NCBI GenBank assembly: GCA_964497615.1
Contig: CAZCEC010000007.1
Span: 73,996 to 137,995, forward strand
DNA: 64,000 nucleotides
Origin: CAZCEC01 sp964497615
GTDB lineage: Bacteria; Chloroflexota; Anaerolineae; Anaerolineales; UBA6663
Reading direction: 5' to 3'
In this document: positions 42,527-48,591 of the stretch, in pieces
How positions within the stretch are numbered: the first letter of the stretch is position 1
Layout: each line of letters opens with the position of its first letter
Notes under the pieces: generated by a model
Seen by the model: only the letters and a program-made list of their open reading frames with translations
Database searches by the model: none
What the model was told of the DNA's origin: nothing
Made by a program: the position numbers and the translations under genes

Positions 42527-43123
42527 CTAAGGCCCTGCCTGGGTGTCGGTGGGCGTGGGCGTCTCGGTCGGCGTGGGCGTCTCCGACGCGATCAGCACGG
42601 GGGTCGTGGTGGGGGTAATGGTGGGCGTGTTGGTGGGCGGCGCCGGGGTGAGCGTCTGCGTGGGGGTGTTGGTGGGCGGCAGATTGGTGGCCGTGCCGGT
42701 GGCCGTGCCTGTGAGGGTGGGCGTGGCCGTGGTTGTGCCGGTGCCGGTGGGCGTGGGGCTAGCCGTGCGGCTGGGGGTGGGCGTGAGCGTGAGGGTGGGC
42801 GTGTGGCTGGCTGTGCGCGAGGGCGGCACGAATTGGGTGGGCGTGGCCTGGAACGTGCCGGTGGGCGTGGCCGGCGACGGGGAGGGCGACTCCGACGGCG
42901 TGGGCGTGAGGGTGGGCGTTTCCGTGCCGGCGGTGCCTGTCAGGGGCGGCCCGAATTGGGTGGGGGTGGATTGAAAGGTGCTCGTGGGGGTGGGCGGGCC
43001 GCCCGGCCCCGGCGCCAGTGAAAGCGCAATAAACCCCGCGCAATAGCAGGGCAGGGTGAGCAGGATGATGCCGGTCAGGACGGTGTAGGTCCGCCGCCGG
43101 GCGCTGTTGGCCGCGTAATCCAT
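42527..43123 (-). CDS. Small membrane-anchored Pro/Thr-rich protein
   Basis: The 198 residues consist of a short basic N-terminus, one hydrophobic helix (about 13-36) with a Cys pair, and about 155 residues of Thr/Pro/Ser low complexity. Two similar blocks begin with STFQSTPTQFGPP and GTFQATPTQFVPP. Such TPTPT stretches are common in cell-surface linkers, often glycosylated, in this kind of bacterium. No domain follows the linker, so its job may be to act as a spacer or glycosylated stalk. It may also be a truncated relic of a larger surface protein. A TAGTAT -10-like hexamer lies 12 bases before the ATG. Confidence 0.65.
   Translation of the reverse strand: MDYAANSARRRTYTVLTGIILLTLPCYCAGFIALSLAPGPGGPPTPTSTFQSTPTQFGPPLTGTAGTETPTLTPTPSESPSPSPATPTGTFQATPTQFVPPSRTASHTPTLTLTPTPSRTASPTPTGTGTTTATPTLTGTATGTATNLPPTNTPTQTLTPAPPTNTPTITPTTTPVLIASETPTPTETPTPTDTQAGP
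42821..42982. repeat. Imperfect direct repeat within a G-rich coding repeat
   Basis: Two copies of about 38 bases, 42821-42858 and 42944-42982, share GGCGGC(C/A)CGAATTGGGTGGG. They lie in a wider run of GTGGGCGTG units (about 42540-43000) that encodes the Thr/Pro tract on the minus strand. The plus strand here is markedly G/T-rich. Confidence 0.8.
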
Positions 43124-43231
43124 GACGCGGCGATGATACTACATTCTCCGCATTTCACACGCTGGCCGGACCGGCGGCGGTCATTCGCCCGGCCGGGGGA
43201 CCAAACTGGCTATAGGCGGCCAGGGCCGCTG

Positions 43232-43260
43232 GTGATAGGATACTGCGACGATCCTATCGC
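43232..43260. other. Hairpin in the spacer before the WG-repeat gene
   Basis: GATAGGAT pairs perfectly with ATCCTATC around a 9-base loop, with two further outer pairs (one G-T). It lies in the 197-base divergent spacer 43124-43320, about 60 bases before the WG-repeat gene, with no T tract. It may be part of a leader or an operator palindrome. Confidence 0.5.
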
Positions 43261-43320
43261 CAACGATCACCCAGCACAATCTACTGACATAAATAGGCTA
43301 GCGAAAAGGGAGTGTCGGCC

Positions 43321-44598
43321 ATGAATCCTCAGCGTCTTTCTGGCTTGCGCTTGCTCGGTCTGGTCATCAGCCTGTCCGCGGCTGGCGCGCTGGCGTGCAG
43401 CACGTTCGCCCCGGCCCCCACGGCCGCCCCGGCGGCGGGCACGCCCGCCGGCACGTCCGCCGGCACCCTGCCGCCCGGGTCTCCCGCCGCGGCCACCCCC
43501 GAAGCGGCCAGCCCGGAACCGGCAGAACCTACCACGCCCGCGCCCACGGAGGCCTCCGCCTTCACCGCCACGCCGGAGCCGACGCCCATTCCGCCCTCGC
43601 CCACCGCCCCGCCCGAGGTGCTGCTTTTCCCCGTCCGGGAGGGCGACAAGATGGGATTTATCGATGCCACCGGCCAGGTGGTGATCCCAATCCAGTTCGA
43701 TCTCGTCGGCGATTTCAGCGAGGGCTTGGCGCAGGTCTATGTCAACGGCCTGTTCGGGTACATTGACGCGACCGGCGCCGTCGTCATCGAGCCGCAATTC
43801 GAGTTGGCTGATGTCTTCCACGAGGGCCTGGCCTGGGTCCAGGTCAACAGCAAGGTCGGCTATATTGACTCCAGCGGCGCATTCGTCGTCGAGCCGCAGT
43901 TCGACCAGGGCACCGAGTTCTCGGAGGGACTGGCCTTTGTCATCCCGTCTTACGAGGGCGGCGGCGGCGGCTATATAGACAGCAGCGGCGAGTTCGTCAT
44001 TGAGCCGCAATTCGCGTACGGCTATCCCTTCTCCGAGGGCCTGGCCTATGTCACCCCGTCCTACGAAGACGGCGGCCTGGGCGGGTTCATTGATGCGACC
44101 GGCGAGTTGGTCATCCCGGCGCAGTTTGCCAACGCTGGACCATTCTCCGAGGGGCTGGCGCTGGCAACGTTCACTGAACCGTCCGGCGCGCCGAAATACG
44201 GCTACATCAACCCGGCGGGCGAGTTCGTGATCGAGGCGCAGTTCGACAACGCGTGGGACTTTTCGGAAGGCCTGGCGGCCGTGGAAATCCTCCAGGCGGA
44301 CGGCACGCCTCGCGTTGGCTTCGTCAACCCAGCGGGAGAGTTCGTCATCGAGCCGCAGTTCCTTAAGGCGGGTAATTTCTCGGAGGGCCTGGCGGGGGCG
44401 ATGTTCCAGGAGGGAGGCGCGCCGCTCGGGTACGGTATTATTGACCAGACCGGCGCGACCGTGCTGGAGCCGCAGTTCTATTCGTACTATGGGACCGAGC
44501 CGCCCACGTTCCGCAATGGCCTGGCATTGGTGGAGATGGAGGGCGGCAAGGCCTACATCAATCACGCCGGGGACATCGTGTTCGGACCGTTCCAATAA
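43321..44598 (+). CDS. Secreted WG-repeat protein, probable lipoprotein
   Basis: A signal segment (about residues 8-26) ends in GALAC, a loose lipobox. A Pro/Ala/Thr linker runs to about residue 100, and seven or eight WG-type repeats follow. Each repeat is about 40 residues and follows the plan GYID(S/A)(S/T)GxFVIEPQF...FSEGLA. WG repeats form small beta-propeller or solenoid surfaces; roles are mostly unknown but are often peptidoglycan- or surface-related. The ATG lies 10 bases after GGGAG; a GTG three codons upstream is less likely. Confidence 0.85.
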   Translation: MNPQRLSGLRLLGLVISLSAAGALACSTFAPAPTAAPAAGTPAGTSAGTLPPGSPAAATPEAASPEPAEPTTPAPTEASAFTATPEPTPIPPSPTAPPEVLLFPVREGDKMGFIDATGQVVIPIQFDLVGDFSEGLAQVYVNGLFGYIDATGAVVIEPQFELADVFHEGLAWVQVNSKVGYIDSSGAFVVEPQFDQGTEFSEGLAFVIPSYEGGGGGYIDSSGEFVIEPQFAYGYPFSEGLAYVTPSYEDGGLGGFIDATGELVIPAQFANAGPFSEGLALATFTEPSGAPKYGYINPAGEFVIEAQFDNAWDFSEGLAAVEILQADGTPRVGFVNPAGEFVIEPQFLKAGNFSEGLAGAMFQEGGAPLGYGIIDQTGATVLEPQFYSYYGTEPPTFRNGLALVEMEGGKAYINHAGDIVFGPFQ

Positions 44599-44658
44599 CG
44601 CGATCTGTGGTGACGCGCAGCGCGGCATCACCCAGACGGTGAGCGCTGTGCCCATGGA

Positions 44659-44692
44659 GCCCGGCCATTCACCGTGCGCTGAATGGCCGGGC
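44659..44692. terminator. Bidirectional hairpin terminator between convergent genes
   Basis: GCCCGGCCATTCA is followed by an 8-base loop and its exact 13-base complement. It lies in the 123-base spacer between two convergent genes. There is no long T tract on either side, so termination may need other factors. Confidence 0.65.
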
Positions 44693-44721
44693 GCCGGGCT
44701 GTGTGCGCCTGCGGTGGCGGC

Positions 44722-45408
44722 CTACTGGTTCTCGACGATCGGCAGGAAGCTCAGCCCAAACGGCGGCGGCTGGTAGAACACCCGGAAGCCGCACAATTGC
44801 AGAGTGCTGCCCGCGACGTTGGGCCGCCAGTTGAGCACATAACTGTAGATCGAGTAATCAATCGTGTGATTGATCTGGGCTGAATCGTTGAAACTGTTGC
44901 CAAGGTTGCTGGTTGAAGACACGGACCACTCCTGCACAATCGTGCCGTACAGGTCGTAGATCGTGAACCAGGCGGTGGTGTTGCTGTCGCTGGCGTCGTA
45001 GTAGTACATGCGCAGGGTGTTCACCACCGCGCCGTTGGGCAGGTGGACCGGCGTATTCCACACGGTGAAGTTGCTGCCGGCGGTCACATACGTGCAACTG
45101 CCATTGCTGTTGACCGAATAAGAGGTGTTGTTCTCGCGCGGTTTGAGCGCGCTCCCGGTCACGCGCCACGAAACCAGGGCGACGCCTTCGGGGCTAGCGG
45201 GGGCCTGGCCCTCGCCGGGCCCGGCCCCGTCCGTGGCCGTCTCCGCGCCCGGCTCAGCGCTGCTGCTCCACGGCCCGCTGGGGGTGGGATCAGCGTCGCT
45301 CTGGGCCGCCGTCGGCGCGGCGCTGAACAGGCCGGCGAGCAGGGCGGCTAGCCCCGCCAGCGCCAGCAGGCTGACGACGATCCGCAGCGTATTCCGATAG
45401 GGTGGCAT
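44722..45408 (-). CDS. Secreted protein of unknown function
   Basis: The product is about 228 residues. A clear signal peptide (residues 1-35, ending near PTAAQS) is followed by an acidic Ser/Gly/Pro linker. A beta-rich domain follows with SCTYVTAGSNFTVWNTPVHLPNG, TLRMYYYDASDSNTTAWFTIYD and QLCGFRVFYQ. Two Cys residues could pair. The extreme end, LSFLPIVENQ, recalls short hydrophobic YLPL-type ends often seen on secreted proteins of this phylum; a sorting role is a guess. AAGGAGA precedes the ATG at 45408. It is expressed from its own promoter with a long structured leader. Confidence 0.75.
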   Translation of the reverse strand: MPPYRNTLRIVVSLLALAGLAALLAGLFSAAPTAAQSDADPTPSGPWSSSAEPGAETATDGAGPGEGQAPASPEGVALVSWRVTGSALKPRENNTSYSVNSNGSCTYVTAGSNFTVWNTPVHLPNGAVVNTLRMYYYDASDSNTTAWFTIYDLYGTIVQEWSVSSTSNLGNSFNDSAQINHTIDYSIYSYVLNWRPNVAGSTLQLCGFRVFYQPPPFGLSFLPIVENQ

Positions 45409-45524
45409 GGGGGTCTCCTTTCCGCTCCAAAGTACCAACGACAAAGGCCGGCTACCTCACGGCAGCCGGCCTGCGGCACTACCCTGGTTTTCCCCCGTCT
45501 CGGCGCGCTGACGCCCAAGATGGA
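45409..45524 (-). ncRNA. Structured 5' leader of the secreted-protein gene, possible riboswitch or RNA switch
   Basis: From the predicted start near 45524 the leader runs about 116 bases to the gene. It holds a strong hairpin: GGCCGGCTGCC, a GTGA tetraloop and GGTAGCCGGCC (plus strand 45446-45471), eleven pairs with one G-U, followed by TTTG. Upstream are GAGACGGGGGAAAACC and a short GCCGC segment able to pair locally. The GNRA-type loop and purine runs recall known riboswitches, but no class consensus could be matched by eye. Confidence 0.45.
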
Positions 45525-45530
45525 TGCGTA

Positions 45531-45558
45531 ATTATAGGCAAGCCAATAGGGATTGCAA
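45531..45558 (-). promoter_or_regulatory. Sigma-70-type promoter for the secreted-protein gene
   Basis: On the minus strand TTGCAA (45558-45553) and a perfect TATAAT (45536-45531) are separated by 16 bases. This is one of the best promoter matches in the window. Confidence 0.65.
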
Positions 45559-45705
45559 GCGCCGCCCCGTCTAAGCTGGGCCCGGCGCGCCCGGCGCGAG
45601 AAAGTCCAGTTTCCTTAGCCTTTCGTGAGACCGGCCCGCCGCCTGAACGAATCCCCGCCGGGAAGGGTAAAATAGGAGGGGACTTCCACTGCTCGGAGGC
45701 GCCGT

Positions 45706-48096
45706 GTGCTGAAACTCGAAGAAGGCTGGCTGACCATCCTGCTCCTGTGCGCCATGATCGTGGTGGCGGCCGGCGGCGTGGCCGCCGCGGGCTGGGCCGA
45801 CGGCCTGAACGCCGGCTGGATCACCGGCATCACGGCGGTGCTGGCCGGGCTGGCCCTGGCCAAGAGCCGCTTCGCGGGCGGCACCGCCTTTATCTTCGCC
45901 ACCGTCTACGGCCTGTTCACGGTCGGCTTCTTCATCGGCCTGGGGCTGGAGGGCGACTGGCACGCCCGCGCCGTCGAGATCATCGTCCGCCTCAACGCCT
46001 TCCTCTACAAAGTCATCCACGGCGGCACCTCGCGCGACGCGCTGCCCTTCCCGGTCTCGGTCGCCCTCATCTTCTGGTATATCGGCGTGCTGATGTCGTG
46101 GTCGGTCTTCCGGCGCGGCTCCGTCTGGCCGGCCCTCATCCCGGCCGGCGTGGGGCTGCTGGTCAACGCCTACTACTATCTCGGCCCGGCCCGGCTGGAC
46201 CTGTACGTCGCCGTGTACGTGCTGCTGGCGCTGATGTTCGTGGCCCGCATGAACTTGTTGGCCCGCGAGCGCGAGTGGCAGACCGCCCGCGTGAACTACA
46301 GCACCGATCTGCGGCTGGACTTCCTGCGCGCCGGGCTGGCCGCCGCGCTGGCCGGCGTGCTCATCGGCTGGGCGGCCCCCGGCCTGGCCGCCTCGCCCCA
46401 GGCCGCCACCACCTGGCGGCAGATGACGGGCTCCTTCCGCGTGGTGCGTGAAGGGTGGATGCGCATGTTCGCCGCCGTCCGCGGCTACGGCCAGGCCTAC
46501 AGCGACTTCTACAGCAACGCCCTCACCCTGGGCGGCCCGGCCCGCCTGAGCGCCGAGCCGATCATGGACATTGCCGTGACCGACCTGACGGCCGAGGACG
46601 AGGCGGTGGACGACACCACGCCGGAGGTCCTGCGCTACTACTGGCGCGCCATCGCCTACAGCACCTACAACCAGGGTTCATGGCAGGTGGGCGAAGTGGT
46701 CTATCGCGAGTTCGACCCCAACAGCACCCGGCTCCAGTTAGTCCCCTACCGTCAGCGCCGCAGTGTGGCCCTGGCGGTGACCATGCACGTGGCCGCCTCC
46801 AGCATGCTCTACACCGCGCCCAACTTGCAGTGGATCGACCGGCTGACGACCCTGGAAGTGTCGTTCGACCCCGCCGCCGCCGGGCCGGTGGATGTCTCTG
46901 CCGTGCGCTCGCAGCAGGTGCTGCGCCGCGGCGAGACCTACCAACTGGTGGCCTCCATCTCCGTGGCCGACCAGGACAGCCTGCGCGAGGCCGGCGAGAC
47001 CTATCCCGAATGGGTGCGCACCAACTTCCTCACGGTGCCGCCCGAGATCACCCAGCGCACCCGCGACCTGGCCCGCCAGATCGTCGCCGAGGCCGGGGCC
47101 GAAAATCCCTACGACATGGCCGAGGCCGTCACCCAGTGGCTGCGCGACAACATCGTCTACGACCAGAACATTGACGCGCCCCCGGCCGAGGTCGAGCCGA
47201 TTGACCACATCCTGTTCACTTCCCGGCGCGGCTACTGCAACTACTATGCTTCGGCCGAGGTGGTGCTGCTGCGCTCGCTGGGCATCCCGGCGCGCATGGC
47301 GGTGGGCTTTGCCCAGGGCCAGGCCGACCCGACGACGGGCGTGTTCCATGTGCTGGAGCAGAATGCCCACGCCTGGCCGGAAGTCTTCTTCCCCGGCTAT
47401 GGCTGGGTGGAGTTCGAGCCGACTACTTCCGAGGCCCCCATCGTGCGCCCGGAGCGCGTCGCCGGTGTGGCCGACGATAATGCCGGCGACAACGACAACT
47501 TCGACGACTTCGAGCGCGGCTTCGATGACTCCGAAATCCTGCCCGACGACTTCTTCACCGATGAGGAGAGCCAGTTCTCCGAGACCGATCTGTTGATGGC
47601 CCGCATTCAGGCCTTCCTGCGGCGGGTGCCGTGGGTGGGGCTGGCGGTGGGCGGCGGCGCGCTGCTGGTGCTGGGCCTTGTGGCGGGCGCGGCGTCGCTG
47701 CGGGCCGGCGTCATCGGCTGGGAGAACCTGGGCCGGGTGGGACGGTGGTTCATGCAGCGGCGCGGACTGCGGCTGCCGTCCAGCGTGGCCATCGTCTATA
47801 TGCAGTTCGAGCGCGCCGCGCGCTGGCTGGGGCTGGGCGTCTCCGGCGCCGTTACCCCGCACGAGCGCGCCGAAGCGTTTACCCAGGCCATGCCCGACGC
47901 GCGTCCCAGCGTGGACACCCTGACCCGTGAGTATGTCACCGAGCAGTACAGCCCGCGCCCCGCCGACCCCGGCGAAGCGCAGAAGGCCTGGCACGGCATC
48001 CGCGTCAAGGTCTGGCATGACGCCATCCGGGCGTATCTGCTCGACCTGCTGGAAGAGGACGACCGGCCCAAGAAGGCAGAAGGCGGAAAGGAGTAG
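45706..48096 (+). CDS. Membrane transglutaminase-like protein (TgpA type)
   Basis: The 796-residue protein has five or six N-terminal helices and an extracytoplasmic transglutaminase-like domain. One further helix lies at about 644-668, with a cytosolic C-terminal region like the DUF4129 tail of this group. The catalytic Cys is Cys511 in RRGYCNYYASAEVV and the His is His555 in NAHAWPEVFF. At the third position the usual Asp of GWxxFDPT is Glu571 (FEPT). These proteins cleave or crosslink peptides in the envelope. The start is GTG behind GGAGG. A TAAAAT -10-like element lies at 45668-45673. GAAGGCGGAAAGG repeats begin at its very end. Confidence 0.88.
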   Translation: MLKLEEGWLTILLLCAMIVVAAGGVAAAGWADGLNAGWITGITAVLAGLALAKSRFAGGTAFIFATVYGLFTVGFFIGLGLEGDWHARAVEIIVRLNAFLYKVIHGGTSRDALPFPVSVALIFWYIGVLMSWSVFRRGSVWPALIPAGVGLLVNAYYYLGPARLDLYVAVYVLLALMFVARMNLLAREREWQTARVNYSTDLRLDFLRAGLAAALAGVLIGWAAPGLAASPQAATTWRQMTGSFRVVREGWMRMFAAVRGYGQAYSDFYSNALTLGGPARLSAEPIMDIAVTDLTAEDEAVDDTTPEVLRYYWRAIAYSTYNQGSWQVGEVVYREFDPNSTRLQLVPYRQRRSVALAVTMHVAASSMLYTAPNLQWIDRLTTLEVSFDPAAAGPVDVSAVRSQQVLRRGETYQLVASISVADQDSLREAGETYPEWVRTNFLTVPPEITQRTRDLARQIVAEAGAENPYDMAEAVTQWLRDNIVYDQNIDAPPAEVEPIDHILFTSRRGYCNYYASAEVVLLRSLGIPARMAVGFAQGQADPTTGVFHVLEQNAHAWPEVFFPGYGWVEFEPTTSEAPIVRPERVAGVADDNAGDNDNFDDFERGFDDSEILPDDFFTDEESQFSETDLLMARIQAFLRRVPWVGLAVGGGALLVLGLVAGAASLRAGVIGWENLGRVGRWFMQRRGLRLPSSVAIVYMQFERAARWLGLGVSGAVTPHERAEAFTQAMPDARPSVDTLTREYVTEQYSPRPADPGEAQKAWHGIRVKVWHDAIRAYLLDLLEEDDRPKKAEGGKE

Positions 48097-48150
48097 GCAC
48101 AAGGCGGAAGGCAGCAAGCAGTCGGCAGACGAAGGACGAACAACGAAAGA
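48085..48150. repeat. Purine-rich short-period string after the transglutaminase gene
   Basis: A run of GAAGGC, GGAAGGC, GACGAAGGACGAAC and GAAAGAC units with a period of about 7 bases extends from the end of the coding sequence into the spacer. It resembles strings at 27585 and 49480. Confidence 0.7.
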
Positions 48151-48166
48151 CAGGGTTGTTTGTAGT

Positions 48167-48186
48167 CGCGCCCTTTTATGGGCGCG
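48167..48186. repeat. Hairpin CGCGCCC-TTTTAT-GGGCGCG
   Basis: A perfect 7-base-pair stem with a TTTTAT loop lies between the transglutaminase gene and the small gene at 48219. It could terminate transcription or be a dispersed palindromic element. Confidence 0.55.
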
Positions 48187-48218
48187 GCCCGCTGGTTGCG
48201 GCCTTGCGCACGGTGTAA

Positions 48219-48440
48219 ATGGAGGCGTCTCAAATCGTCATCTGCATAAGCAACGAAGGTTACCCTGCATCCCTGGAACCGCGGAAAGTCTATCGCCGCC
48301 TGCCCGACACGCAGGCCGAGTCTCACCACCTGCTGCGGGTCGTTGATGAATCCGGCGATGACTACTTATATCCAGTCGGGTTCTTTGCCTCCATCAATCT
48401 CCCCCACGACACCGTTGAAGCCCTGGGTCTCGCCGCCTGA
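48219..48440 (+). CDS. Small conserved soluble protein of unknown function
   Basis: The 73 residues start EASQIVICISNEGYPASLEPRKVYRRLPD and end with DESGDDYLYPVGFFASINLP, acidic and aromatic, without membrane helix or signal. The composition is like a folded beta-rich domain, not a shadow frame, and it resembles short hypothetical proteins seen in many genomes (from memory). It has no clear ribosome-binding site. Its position between a transglutaminase gene and mutS2 says nothing firm about its role. Confidence 0.7.
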   Translation: MEASQIVICISNEGYPASLEPRKVYRRLPDTQAESHHLLRVVDESGDDYLYPVGFFASINLPHDTVEALGLAA

Positions 48441-48470
48441 CCGCCTCTCCCCTTCTCTCCTCCCGCCTTT

Positions 48471-48540
48471 CTCTGCGCTCTCCGCGCGCTCCGCGGTGAA
48501 TGAATTCGTGCCCATTCGTCCCAATTCGTGGAATTCGTGA
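48471..48540. repeat. Short-period strings (CTCTCCGCG)n and (ATTCGTG)n
   Basis: CTCTGCGCTCTCCGCGCGCTCCGCGGTG is followed by four ATTCGT units spaced about 10 bases, ending before the mutS2 promoter. Related strings occur at 59841-59960 (inverted) and 62131-62150. Confidence 0.75.
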
Positions 48541-48572
48541 CCAAAGCTCTTCCCCGCGCCTCCCCCAAACCC

Positions 48573-48581
48573 TGCTAGAAT
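48573..48581 (+). promoter_or_regulatory. Extended -10 (TGcTAGAAT) for mutS2
   Basis: TGCTAGAAT ends 10 bases before the ATG at 48592, so the transcript would be leaderless or nearly so. Confidence 0.5.
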
Positions 48582-48591
48582 CCCCGTCCGT

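Noticed and set aside
42543..42974. Plus-strand Val/Gly-rich open frame of 143 codons
   Set aside because: It is the reverse reading of the Thr/Pro coding repeat on the minus strand.
42540..43000. CRISPR array or tandem satellite
   Set aside because: The repeats are irregular and follow codons of a Thr/Pro tract; there are no uniform spacers.
43190..43260. GGGGGACCAAACTGG before the WG-repeat gene as part of a ydaO-like element
   Set aside because: Only the first short segment is similar; no other conserved part follows.
45409..45524. Assignment of the leader as a c-di-GMP-I or c-di-AMP (ydaO) riboswitch
   Set aside because: Partial likeness only: the GACGCAAAGCC core of c-di-GMP-I and the GGGUGAAU and CUAAC parts of ydaO are missing. 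Kept as an unclassified structured leader.
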